DNA of 64,000 nucleotides from Blautia_A aquisgranensis (GCF_040096615.1 NZ_JBBMEJ010000002.1:186001-250000); one strand, 5' to 3'; positions 1 to 7,519 are shown, counted from the stretch's first letter. Notes: generated by a model from the sequence alone, not told the origin. Numbers and translations are program-made.

Positions 1-1
1 G

Positions 2-718
2 GAAAAAGAAAATCTGACAGCAGAGAATAAGGGACTGACTTCTCAGGTTGCAGAAGCAAGAGCAGACATTAAGCTGCTGGAAGAAGAAAAAATTCAGTTC
101 CAGAAAGATAAAGAAACAGCGGAAAAACGTGCGAAGAAAGCAGAAACAGAATTGAAAAAACTGGAGGACAGAAGAGAATTCCTGCAACCGGTGATGGATA
201 ATGTCAGCAAGGAAATAAAAGAGTATGGAATGATTAAAACATTTCTTCCGGAAGCTACAGCATTGGAACGTGCGGTAACTTACCGGGATAAGAAAATAAA
301 ACCATTATTCATTGAAATGAAAAATAAAATCGGTGCGATGGCTGCACAGGTGAAAGAACTCACAAGAGAAAGAGATAGTTGGAAAAGTAAGTTTCAGAAG
401 AAAAAACAAGAGCATGAAAAAACAAAAAAGGAACTGGCAGAAGTTCAGAAAGATTATCAGAAATTGTCTGGTGAGAAAGAAATACTGCAGGGAATTGCAG
501 ACAGATATAACCGACTTTTACGCATGTTGGGGAAAGATATGGTAGAAAGACTGGTGCAGGACGATATCCGGATGCAGGCGGAACTTGAAGCGAAAAAACA
601 GAAAGAGCAGATGCCGAAAAAAATAGGTGACCGCATACAATGGGCAAGAGAACGAAGTGAAGAACACAATGCACAAATTAAGAAGAATAAAGCAAAGTAC
701 AGAGGAATGGAGTTGTAA
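2..718 (+). CDS. Mob/Pre-type relaxase, C-terminal part (cut by window edge)
   Basis: The frame is open from base 2, so this is the end of a longer gene that begins outside the window. The visible 238 residues are almost entirely charged, with long Glu/Lys/Gln-rich stretches predicted as coiled coil. The tail (KxxQMPKKIGDRIQWARERSE) resembles the C-terminus of plasmid mobilisation (Mob/Pre, MobV-like) proteins of Firmicute integrative elements. No catalytic motif is visible because the relaxase domain would lie upstream. The gene is AT-rich like the rest of the element and is followed four bases later by tnpV, a common pairing. The family call rests on composition and context rather than on a motif. 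Confidence 0.6.
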   Translation, partial: EKENLTAENKGLTSQVAEARADIKLLEEEKIQFQKDKETAEKRAKKAETELKKLEDRREFLQPVMDNVSKEIKEYGMIKTFLPEATALERAVTYRDKKIKPLFIEMKNKIGAMAAQVKELTRERDSWKSKFQKKKQEHEKTKKELAEVQKDYQKLSGEKEILQGIADRYNRLLRMLGKDMVERLVQDDIRMQAELEAKKQKEQMPKKIGDRIQWARERSEEHNAQIKKNKAKYRGMEL

Positions 719-722
719 GAAT

Positions 723-1097
723 ATGACGAAACAGATTTATGATGAAAAGAACGGACTGAGCTACACATTGCATGGAGATTATTATCTGCCAGACCTGGAA
801 ATCAATGAGGAGGAACCTACATATGGGAAATATGGAATAATGCGAAAGAAGTTTCTGAAAGAGCACCGGAGTGCAAGGTATCAGTATCTGGTACTGACCG
901 GGAAGCTGACGGAGCATCTGAATCAGGTTGATAAAGAAGTAAGAGAAAAAATTGAAATGTTAGCGGAACAGATGGCTGAACAATGGGGAGTGACGGAAGA
1001 ATTGAAGATGCGGGATCAGATGGAATGGGTGCGGAGGATGAACAATATTAAGAATGTTGCGGAAGAAATGGCAGAGAAGGGATTTCTATATAAATAA
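723..1097 (+). CDS. tnpV: TnpV family transposon-encoded protein
   Basis: This 124-aa protein has the pattern of TnpV, a small accessory protein of Firmicute mobile elements: an N-terminal beta-rich part ending in GKYG, a central KKFLKEHR-like segment, and a conserved C-terminal QMEWVRRMNNI block. ATG 723 is preferred because it gives the family length. The frame could open at 627, but that start lies inside the Mob gene and has no family similarity. It overlaps nothing and directly follows the Mob gene. The function of TnpV is not established. Its presence marks the segment as part of a conjugative or mobilisable element. Confidence 0.75.
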   Translation: MTKQIYDEKNGLSYTLHGDYYLPDLEINEEEPTYGKYGIMRKKFLKEHRSARYQYLVLTGKLTEHLNQVDKEVREKIEMLAEQMAEQWGVTEELKMRDQMEWVRRMNNIKNVAEEMAEKGFLYK

Positions 1098-1105
1098 ATA
1101 CAAAA

Positions 1106-1122
1106 TATCGCTAATAGCGATA
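1106..1122. promoter_or_regulatory. Perfect 8+1+8 palindrome, candidate XRE operator
   Basis: The sequence TATCGCTAATAGCGATA is a perfect inverted repeat with one central base. It ends 7 bases before the -35 box of the retron promoter. Its size and symmetry suit a dimeric XRE/Cro-type repressor, and an XRE gene lies 540 bases downstream in the same unit, so autoregulation is inferred. Binding is untested. Confidence 0.6.
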
Positions 1123-1129
1123 AAATATC

Positions 1130-1158
1130 TTGACATAAAATGAGAAGTTGGGTATAAT
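1130..1158 (+). promoter_or_regulatory. Consensus sigma-A promoter of the retron/RM unit
   Basis: TTGACA at 1130-1135 and TATAAT at 1153-1158 are separated by exactly 17 bases, a perfect match to the housekeeping consensus. Transcription should start near 1165. This is the strongest promoter seen in the element, and no terminator with a U-tract was found between it and the methylase gene. Confidence 0.85.
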
Positions 1159-1164
1159 GAAACT

Positions 1165-1400
1165 ACTTTAACGAAGGTATATCCATCCAGAAGATGTAAT
1201 GTGAGCAGAAATGCTTGGAAGGTTGGACGACCTTAAATTAAACCCGGGCAATGTCGTAATGGTCTAGGAAGAGTAGATGATCTACTGTGATGCCAAGTAA
1301 ATGTGTTACTGTGATACGAGGTTGCTACGTCTTAAGCGTGTGGATGGAACACGCTTTAATGATAGATTAGTCAGTGATTTGAAAAACTACCTTATTCATA
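1165..1400 (+). ncRNA. Structured RNA, candidate retron msr-msd
   Basis: This stretch lies between the consensus promoter and the first small gene and codes for nothing convincing. Folding by eye gives: a GAAA-tetraloop hairpin AGCA/TGCT (1204-1215); a hairpin AAGGTT/GACCTT (1219-1234); an 11-pair stem with one mismatch (1248-1258 with 1315-1325) enclosing two hairpins (1272-1286 and 1296-1310), each followed by TACTGTGATRC; and an 8-pair hairpin (1334-1341 with 1349-1356). AAGGTA at 1174-1179 can pair with TACCTT at 1388-1393, which would play the part of the a1/a2 closing stem. The G in the AGC at 1204-1206 could be the branching guanosine. The reverse transcriptase encoded downstream makes an msr-msd the natural reading. 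The ends, the branch point and the extent of reverse-transcribed DNA are inference. Confidence 0.65.
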
Positions 1401-1455
1401 ATTCCTTTCTTGGATGGCGTCTTTGTTTACAAAGATGAGAAAGGAGGCAAAAGAT

Positions 1456-1614
1456 ATGTTTTGCAGAAAAGTTAAAGCGTTTTTCAAATCCGGTATTGAG
1501 AATGTTGTTGCATTTTGTAAGAAACATAAAAGTACAATTGCTAGATTGGCTGGTAAGTTTGTTATCTATGTATGCAAAACAGTTATCGAATATTTATTAG
1601 ATAACTACTCTTAA
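1456..1614 (+). CDS. Small cationic peptide of the retron unit (possible effector)
   Basis: This gene encodes a 52-aa basic peptide. ATG 1456 is chosen because AAGGAGG at 1441-1447 sits 8 bases before it. An in-frame ATG at 1414 has no such site and would overlap the RNA. The N-terminal half is rich in Lys/Arg with Phe/Val spacing (amphipathic). The C-terminal half holds a short hydrophobic stretch (GKFVIYVCKTVIEYLL) that could insert in a membrane, and three cysteines are spread along the chain. I recognise no family. A small ORF plus an HTH protein is, from memory, the partner set of one retron class (type VI in the published classification), so a toxic effector role is a reasonable guess but only that. 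Confidence 0.65.
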   Translation: MFCRKVKAFFKSGIENVVAFCKKHKSTIARLAGKFVIYVCKTVIEYLLDNYS

Positions 1615-1660
1615 TACCAACTAATCTATTTTTTTATTTACAGAAATGGAAGAGGATACA

Positions 1661-1960
1661 ATGGGTGAAGCATTAAGATTGTTAAGAATATTTAATGGAT
1701 ATAAATCAGCAGAATTAGCAAAAAAACTGGAATTATCACAGAGCTATGTGTCAGAATTGGAAAATGGGAAAAAACAGCCTACGATGGAGGTTTTAGACAA
1801 ATATGCGAAAGTGTTTGAAATGAAAAAATCAACATTAATGCTATTTGCGGAATCTTTAGAAGGTGAAGAAATAAAAAATGATAAAAAACAAAGAATTGCT
1901 CGTGCCGGAATGAAATTACTTAAAATATTGGAAAAGGTAGGGGAATTTGAAGATGAGTAA
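1661..1960 (+). CDS. XRE/Cro-CI family transcriptional regulator
   Basis: This is a 99-aa DNA-binding protein. The HTH spans about residues 5-58: LRLLRIFNGYKSAELAKKL, then the recognition helix LSQSYVSELENGKKQP. A charged C-terminal tail follows. ATG 1661 is chosen because AGAGG lies 5 bases before it; ATG 1646 has no ribosome binding site. The gene ends 8 bases inside the reverse transcriptase gene, so the two are translationally coupled. Likely roles are repression of the promoter at 1130-1158 through the palindrome at 1106-1122, and possibly acting as antitoxin to the small peptide. Its size also fits a controller (C) protein of the restriction-modification genes downstream, so it may serve both modules. 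Confidence 0.85.
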   Translation: MGEALRLLRIFNGYKSAELAKKLELSQSYVSELENGKKQPTMEVLDKYAKVFEMKKSTLMLFAESLEGEEIKNDKKQRIARAGMKLLKILEKVGEFEDE

Positions 1961-2939
1961 AACATACCCTATAGAATTTAGTCCATTGTATAGAATGAGA
2001 AACAGAAGAAAGTTGGCTAGAGTACTAAAGCTGGATGAAAAATATTTTAAGCAAAATCATACATACAAATATAATCATTTTTCGGAACCAAAATCTAATG
2101 GTATTGGAACTCGAAATTTCATGGTCCCGGAAAAAGAATTAAAAAGTATTCAAAAAAGAATTTGTAAATTAATGAGTAGGATAAAAACACCTGAGTGGGT
2201 AATATCTGGAAAAAAGAAACATAGTTATATTTCAAATGCCCGAAATCATTGTAGAAATTATAATGTGAAAACAATGGATATTTCACAATTTTATGATTCG
2301 GCAAAAAGAAAATATGTATACAGTATGTTTAAAGAAAAGTTTTTAATGGCAGATGATATCGCTTGGATTATGACAGATCTAGTCATGTGTGGAGGAACGT
2401 TACCTACAGGAAGTCCAACGAGCCAACTTGTGGTATACTGGTCTTATAGTGATATGTTTGAAAATATATATGAAATTGCACGAAAATATAAATGTGAGTT
2501 TACGTTGTATGTGGATGATATGACTTTTTCATCGAATATTGGTATATCAAAACAGTTGAGAAAAGATGTTGAAGAACTTTTGAATAGTTATTGTTTACAT
2601 GCAAAGGCAAAAAAAGATCATTACTATCAAAACAATGCATTTAAGAAAGTGACAGGAGTAGGAATAAAAAAAGGGAAATTGCTTGTTCCAAATCAAAAAA
2701 GATATGAGATTATTGAAATGTATAAAACCTGCTTGAAGAATAAGGATATAGTTGAGATTGAAAAGCTAAGAGGGTTGCTTATTTCTGCCAGACAAATAGA
2801 ACCTGATATATTTCCGGAAATTTATAGATTTGTAGAAAAATATAAAGATGATTTAAACTTGTTGGCGAGAAATCGTTATTATCGCAACATGAGAAAAAGG
2901 GGAAAAGTTCAAAGGCGTGAAGACGTAGCTTTGGTTTAG
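1953..2939 (+). CDS. Retron-type reverse transcriptase
   Basis: This 328-aa RNA-directed DNA polymerase has the retron signatures: NAxxH (NARNH, residues 95-99); the catalytic aspartate of motif A in MDISQFYDS (D109); LPTGSPTSQ (150-158); the YVDD catalytic box (186-189); and the VTG motif (233-235), which contacts the msr RNA in known retrons. The length is typical for retron RTs without a fused effector. ATG 1953 is preferred, with AGGGG 9-10 bases upstream; a TTG at 1947 is also possible. It should reverse transcribe part of the RNA at 1165-1400 into branched DNA. AT content is high, with many Lys/Ile/Asn codons unlike the host genes after 16 kb. It is followed 25 bases later by the methylase. 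Confidence 0.93.
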   Translation: MSKTYPIEFSPLYRMRNRRKLARVLKLDEKYFKQNHTYKYNHFSEPKSNGIGTRNFMVPEKELKSIQKRICKLMSRIKTPEWVISGKKKHSYISNARNHCRNYNVKTMDISQFYDSAKRKYVYSMFKEKFLMADDIAWIMTDLVMCGGTLPTGSPTSQLVVYWSYSDMFENIYEIARKYKCEFTLYVDDMTFSSNIGISKQLRKDVEELLNSYCLHAKAKKDHYYQNNAFKKVTGVGIKKGKLLVPNQKRYEIIEMYKTCLKNKDIVEIEKLRGLLISARQIEPDIFPEIYRFVEKYKDDLNLLARNRYYRNMRKRGKVQRREDVALV

Positions 2940-2964
2940 AAATAAAATAGATAGGTGGAAGTTG

Positions 2965-4449
2965 ATGTTAGAACAAATTGTGGAGAAAACTAATCAATAT
3001 ATTGAAGAAATGCCAAAAAAAGAGAGAAAAAAATACGGACAGTTCTTTACGAGCATTGAAACAGCTAGATATATGGCTGGATTATTTGTTATACCGGAGC
3101 AGACTACAGTAACGTTACTAGATGCTGGTGCGGGATCCGGAATTTTAACATGTGCCATGATCGAACGTTTAGATAAAATAGAGGATATTAAAGAGATTAT
3201 TGTAACCTGTTATGAGAACGATGAGAATGTATTACCATTGTTGCAGGAAAATCTTCTTTATATGCAGAAATGTTCAAGTAAAAAAATAGATATAAAAATT
3301 ATAACTGAGAATTATATAACCAGCCAGTATCTCGATTTTAATCATATGTTAGGTGGAAATTGGAATCCGGAAAAATATGACATAGTGATTGGAAATCCCC
3401 CGTATATGAAAATATCAAAGGATGCTCCGGAAGCGACAGCAATGCCGTCAGTTTGTTATGGAGCGCCTAATATGTATTTCATTTTTGCGTCAATGGGATT
3501 ATTTAACCTAAAAGATGCTGGGGAAATGGTTTATATAATTCCAAGGTCATGGACATCAGGAGCTTATTTTAAGAGATTCAGAGAATATTTTTTGTCAGAA
3601 GGAAAGATCATTCATATACATTTGTTTGGTAGCAGAAATAAAGTATTTGATAAAGAAAATGTTTTACAGGAAACTATTATAGTAAAAGTTAAAAAGACAA
3701 AGGTGCAGCCAGATAATGTTACTATTACATCTACGCATACAAATAAGGATTTTGACCAGTGTACCACATTAGTAGTTCCATATAATCTTGTTGTTTCTGG
3801 AAAAGAATTATATGTATATTTGGTTACAAATGAAGAAGAAGTTTCAGTATTGAAGAAGTTGCATCAGTGGGATAAAACGCTTCCGGATATAGGATTAAAA
3901 ATGAAAACAGGATTGACTGTTGATTTCAGAAATCGAGATATTTTACGAGACGATGTAGAAGAGGGGGCGATACCTTTATTTTATTCACAACATATAAAAG
4001 ATGGTGTAGTCCAGTTTCCTATTAAAAAGGAGCATGAATATGTTGTGACAGAGCAGAAGGGTTTAATGCAGGATAATCACAACTATTTGTTTGTAAAGAG
4101 ATTCACAGCTAAGGAAGAACCGAGAAGATTGCAGTGTGGTGTATATTTGTCGAAAAAATTCCCACAGTATTCAAAGATAAGTACACAAAATAAGATTAAT
4201 TTTATTGATGGGCTACTTACAAATATGTCTGAGTGCCTGGTGTATGGTTTGTATGTGCTGTTTAATTCAACAATTTATGATGAATATTACCGGATTTTGA
4301 ATGGTTCAACGCAGGTTAATTCAACTGAAATTAATGCAATGCCAGTTCCTGATATTAATATTATTCAGGAAATGGGAAGGAAAATAATGAAAAGCAAAGA
4401 TATGTCAGAAAAAAATTGTAATATGATATTGGAGGGGTACTGTGGATAA
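2965..4449 (+). CDS. BsuBI/PstI-type N6-adenine DNA methyltransferase
   Basis: This 494-aa methylase has SAM-binding motif I (DAGAGSG, residues 53-59) and the catalytic NPPY (144-147), the order of gamma/Eco57I-type N6-adenine methylases. A 350-residue target-recognition half follows. Length and partner gene match M.BsuBI and M.PstI, whose family modifies the adenine of CTGCAG. The specificity here is inferred from the partner. ATG 2965 follows AGGTGGA at 2953-2959. The stop overlaps the start of the endonuclease gene by 8 bases. It protects the host against the next gene's product. Being promoted with the retron RT, it may share its regulation. Confidence 0.9.
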   Translation: MLEQIVEKTNQYIEEMPKKERKKYGQFFTSIETARYMAGLFVIPEQTTVTLLDAGAGSGILTCAMIERLDKIEDIKEIIVTCYENDENVLPLLQENLLYMQKCSSKKIDIKIITENYITSQYLDFNHMLGGNWNPEKYDIVIGNPPYMKISKDAPEATAMPSVCYGAPNMYFIFASMGLFNLKDAGEMVYIIPRSWTSGAYFKRFREYFLSEGKIIHIHLFGSRNKVFDKENVLQETIIVKVKKTKVQPDNVTITSTHTNKDFDQCTTLVVPYNLVVSGKELYVYLVTNEEEVSVLKKLHQWDKTLPDIGLKMKTGLTVDFRNRDILRDDVEEGAIPLFYSQHIKDGVVQFPIKKEHEYVVTEQKGLMQDNHNYLFVKRFTAKEEPRRLQCGVYLSKKFPQYSKISTQNKINFIDGLLTNMSECLVYGLYVLFNSTIYDEYYRILNGSTQVNSTEINAMPVPDINIIQEMGRKIMKSKDMSEKNCNMILEGYCG

Positions 4450-5359
4450 GATTGAAGAAGCACGCGAAATATTGAAATTTGTAGGAATGCCAAAAGCACA
4501 GCAGGCAGATATATGTTGTTATGTTTTATTAGCGATGGCTGGAATAAAACCAGATATGTCATGGAGAAATGCAACAAATGAGTGGATTAGAATTCATGAT
4601 ATTATTCAGTTTACAAATTCAAATTATGGAAGCACTTACGCAGAAAATAGTAGAGAAACATTTAGAAAGCAAGCATTACACAGATTTAGAACAGCAGCAT
4701 TAGTAGAAGATAATGGGAAAGCAACGAATAGTCCAAATTATCGTTATCGCTTAACTAATGAAACAGTGGAATTGTTGAAACACTATCAAAGCGTTGGCTG
4801 GAACGAAATATCATCGAGATATATGATGTACCATGAAAGACTAGTTGACATTTATGCATCGAAAAAGGAAATGAAGATGATGCCTGTGAAAATAAATGGG
4901 GATGATTTTAAGTTTTCGCCGGGGAAACATAATGAACTACAGAAAGCAATTATAGAGGAGTTTGCACCGAGATTCGCTGAGAATGCAGAGTGTCTATATG
5001 TAGGAGATACGATAGAGAAAGATTTAGTGAAAAATATAGATAAACTGAAGAAATTGGGCTTTGAGATTACACTTCATGATAAAATGCCGGATGTCGTATT
5101 GTACAGGGAAGACAAAAATTGGATTTATTTTATTGAGTCAGTGACTTCAGTAGGTCCAATGGATCCAAAACGTATTCTGGAAATTACAGAAATGACAAAA
5201 GATGTAACCGCTGGAAAAATATTTGTTACGGCATTTTTGGATTTTAAAACTTACAAAAAGTTTTCGGAGGAATTGGCCTGGGATACAGAAGTATGGATAG
5301 CTGAAATGCCAGAGCATATGATACATTTGAATGGTGACAAATTTATGGGACCAAGATAA
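4442..5359 (+). CDS. BsuBI/PstI family type II restriction endonuclease
   Basis: This 305-aa restriction enzyme starts at GTG 4442, with GGAGGGG just upstream and inside the methylase gene. Family hallmarks are an N-terminal helical/winged-helix half containing IHDIIQFTNSNYGSTYAEN and RETFRKQALH, and a C-terminal PD-(D/E)xK-like nuclease core with MPDVVLY (D217) and IYFIESVTSVGPMDPKR (E232). R.BsuBI and R.PstI are of similar length (just over 300 aa) and cut CTGCAG, so that site is the best prediction. The overlap with the methylase implies coupled translation. No frame damage is seen, so the enzyme is probably active. Confidence 0.9.
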   Translation: MDKIEEAREILKFVGMPKAQQADICCYVLLAMAGIKPDMSWRNATNEWIRIHDIIQFTNSNYGSTYAENSRETFRKQALHRFRTAALVEDNGKATNSPNYRYRLTNETVELLKHYQSVGWNEISSRYMMYHERLVDIYASKKEMKMMPVKINGDDFKFSPGKHNELQKAIIEEFAPRFAENAECLYVGDTIEKDLVKNIDKLKKLGFEITLHDKMPDVVLYREDKNWIYFIESVTSVGPMDPKRILEITEMTKDVTAGKIFVTAFLDFKTYKKFSEELAWDTEVWIAEMPEHMIHLNGDKFMGPR

Positions 5360-5376
5360 AGTACGGAGGTGGAAAA

Positions 5377-6078
5377 ATGTTTGGAAATTTAATATATTTT
5401 AATAAGAAAAAAATAGATCAGTATTCAACTTTGATTAGAGGGAAAAATGTCGAGATTGATATAAAAGAGAATGATAGTGAAGAAAATAAAGTAGCTACAT
5501 ATCTGTTAGAGTGCGCTGAATTTGAAAAATTATTGCAAGATAGAGAAGATTATATTGATTTTGTGGGGGAAACTCCAGATTTATCGATTAAAGAAGTTAG
5601 AATTTCATCGATTATTAAAGTTACAGGAGAAATTTACGTTCCAGAACAATTTGATATGATTCAGTTGATTAATGAATATAAAACATATGTAATGGCAGGT
5701 ATTGATTGCAAAGATCAAGAGGAAAGAAAGATGATTAATCAGGTTTTTGAAAACTCTAAAATGCGTATTCCTATTTTTTGTGAGTTGGGAAGCGAGTGCG
5801 ATTATTGGCTTGGAATAGGAAAAGCATTACCAGAAAATTTGATGGTTGAATATAATGATTTAGAAGATTTTGAAGGAAAAGAAGTTACAATAATAGCAAG
5901 ATTAGAATCACGAAAATATTTTAAAGATAAACCTTTGCCAGTATTTGATATATATAAGGATTTCTTAGGCTTAAACAGGGCATTAAGAAAAGAAATAGCG
6001 TCTGAAAAAAAAGAAGAATTTGAATGCATTGATGTTGAAGAAGATTATTTAGGATTAGAATTATTGGCAATATACTAA
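5377..6078 (+). CDS. DUF6414-like protein of unknown function
   Basis: This is a 233-aa soluble protein. The start IYFNKKKIDQYSTLIRG resembles the beginning of DUF6414 proteins (Y-hydrophobic-D/N...Y...I..G), which occur in mobile elements and near defence genes. The central part alternates beta strands and acidic loops. No catalytic motif, signal peptide or membrane segment is visible. GGAGG lies 7 bases before ATG 5377. It sits 17 bases after the endonuclease and 12 bases before the PIN-like gene, so it belongs to the same operon. The DUF assignment is from memory of the pattern and is tentative. Confidence 0.6.
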   Translation: MFGNLIYFNKKKIDQYSTLIRGKNVEIDIKENDSEENKVATYLLECAEFEKLLQDREDYIDFVGETPDLSIKEVRISSIIKVTGEIYVPEQFDMIQLINEYKTYVMAGIDCKDQEERKMINQVFENSKMRIPIFCELGSECDYWLGIGKALPENLMVEYNDLEDFEGKEVTIIARLESRKYFKDKPLPVFDIYKDFLGLNRALRKEIASEKKEEFECIDVEEDYLGLELLAIY

Positions 6079-6090
6079 AGAGGGATATGT

Positions 6091-7233
6091 ATGAGAAATG
6101 CGATAAAAGAATTTATAGAACCATCCGATTATGAAAAACATAATTTATGGGAAAATGCAATATTTGTATTTGATACAAATGTATTGCTGAATTTGTATAG
6201 ATATTCAGCAAAAACAAGAAATTCTTTGTTGGATGCATTTGAAAGTTTCAAGGATAGAATTTGGATTCCATATCAGGTTGCTTACGAATATATGAACAAA
6301 AGATGTGAGGTAATATATGAAACTGTTCAAAGGTATGAGCAATTTAAAAAAGAAATAGATGCATTTACAAGTAAAGCCATTGAAACATTGAGGTTGACAC
6401 AGAGTGATGAAGAAGTTTCTGAATTGAAAAGATATTTGTTTAAGTGGTTGGATAGTAATAAAGATAGAAACTTGTTGGTTTTAAGTGCAGAACAAGATGA
6501 GATTTTGAACAAGATATTAACAATATTTGAAGGACGAGTGGGAGAAAAAATTTCGGATGATGAATTGATGGCAATCAAAGAAGAAGGAAAAAAGAGGTAT
6601 GAAAAATCAATACCACCCGGATACAAGGATGATAAAAAGAAAAAGGATAAAGAAGATGATAATAATGCATATGGTGATTTGATAATATGGAAACAGATTA
6701 TTAAATATGCAAAAGCTACATCAAGGGGAATTATATATGTTACTCATGATCAGAAAGAAGATTGGTGGAACATTGTAAAAGGAAAAACTATAGGACCAAG
6801 AATTGAGTTGAGAAAAGAGTTCGTGACGGAAACTCAACAGGAATTTCATATGTATTCTATGCATAGTTTTATTAGCACTTATAATAAAATGAACAATAAT
6901 TTAATTGATAAAAGTGCAGTTGAAGAAGTAATTGGACTGGAAAAGGCTAATAAAAGAAATAGAAGAGCTAATAGAAATGTCAAAACAATTTCTTTATCGG
7001 AAAAAATTGCAAGGACAGAAGAAACTTTGGATAAAATTCAAAACAGAATTGATAGAAGAAGAAAAATCATGGGAGATATTGAAAACAAATATCAAAACCA
7101 AGGTATTGAATTACCTGAGAACATTCAGACGCAATATGATAATACAAAAGTGAAAAGACAGGAATTAGAAGAAATTTACGAAGGAAAATTGCGTGAGCTA
7201 GAAGGACTTAAGCAGATGGCGAAGATGTCATGA
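6091..7233 (+). CDS. PIN-like domain nuclease (PIN_8/DUF4935 type)
   Basis: This 380-aa protein begins with a PIN-like domain. FVFDTNVLLNLYRYS supplies the first acidic residue (D-x-N), YQVAYEYMNKR the second, NNAYGDLIIWKQI the third, and IYVTHDQKEDWW the last, the usual acidic cluster of metal-dependent RNases. About residues 260-375 are Lys/Glu-rich and predicted coiled coil, which suits oligomerisation. This PIN-like family is repeatedly seen in defence islands. As the last gene of the retron/RM block, a role as an accessory nuclease is inferred. It has no adjacent antitoxin of the VapB kind. AGAGGGATATGT just upstream gives a ribosome binding site. Confidence 0.8.
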   Translation: MRNAIKEFIEPSDYEKHNLWENAIFVFDTNVLLNLYRYSAKTRNSLLDAFESFKDRIWIPYQVAYEYMNKRCEVIYETVQRYEQFKKEIDAFTSKAIETLRLTQSDEEVSELKRYLFKWLDSNKDRNLLVLSAEQDEILNKILTIFEGRVGEKISDDELMAIKEEGKKRYEKSIPPGYKDDKKKKDKEDDNNAYGDLIIWKQIIKYAKATSRGIIYVTHDQKEDWWNIVKGKTIGPRIELRKEFVTETQQEFHMYSMHSFISTYNKMNNNLIDKSAVEEVIGLEKANKRNRRANRNVKTISLSEKIARTEETLDKIQNRIDRRRKIMGDIENKYQNQGIELPENIQTQYDNTKVKRQELEEIYEGKLRELEGLKQMAKMS

Positions 7234-7351
7234 TAACACCATGATAACAAAATCCCCCAAAACCATACGGACACAACGGAAAATCCGGATTTTTCCCCAC
7301 CAATCACACGAAAAATCACTATTTGCACACTGCAATACACCGGTCTGATAT
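7234..7351. other. Non-coding right end of the integrated element
   Basis: These 118 bases run from the PIN gene stop to the first EF-Tu codon and carry no plausible gene. A near-perfect palindrome, GGAAAATCCGGATTTTTCC at about 7279-7297, could form a terminator-like hairpin or a recombinase-arm site. No recombinase gene is in view, so the attachment-site role is inferred from position. Confidence 0.45.
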
Positions 7352-7405
7352 CGTGAAGGTGGACGTACTGTAGGATCAGGACGTGTTGCTACAATCATCG
7401 AGTAA
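7352..7405 (+). pseudogene. tuf: Displaced 3' end of an EF-Tu gene (attachment-site junction)
   Basis: Seventeen codons plus TAA read REGGRTVGSGRVATIIE, the C-terminus of elongation factor Tu. The reading agrees with EF-Tu back to Arg but not further: the bases before give Tyr where EF-Tu has Ile. A true tuf terminator follows at 7471. This is what remains downstream when an element integrates in the 3' end of tuf and supplies its own copy of the end at the other junction, outside the window to the left. No start is present, so it is not expressed as a protein. Confidence 0.85.
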
Positions 7406-7470
7406 TTTTAGCATAACATCTTAATATAAATATAGAGTACCGCAAGGTACATTGTGTCCAAACGTAAGAT

Positions 7471-7503
7471 ACCCCGGAACCGTAAGGTTTCCGGGGTTTT
7501 TCT
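7471..7503 (+). terminator. Rho-independent terminator of the tuf locus
   Basis: ACCCCGGAA (7471-7479) pairs with TTCCGGGGT (7489-7497), CC/GG extends the stem above, and a T-run follows. A small GTACC-GCAA-GGTAC hairpin (7437-7450) precedes it. It now insulates the element from the Wadjet operon. Confidence 0.85.
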
Positions 7504-7519
7504 GTTAGAGCCAATGGCG

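Noticed and set aside
1160..1394. AAACTACTTTA (1160-1170) and AAACTACCTTA (1384-1394) as attachment-site repeats
   Set aside because: Only 11 bases with a mismatch in AT-rich DNA. They flank the candidate RNA and are more simply part of its ends or chance.
1414..1455. ATG 1414 as the start of the small retron peptide
   Set aside because: No Shine-Dalgarno sequence precedes it. ATG 1456 has AAGGAGG at ideal spacing, and the extra residues overlap the RNA region.
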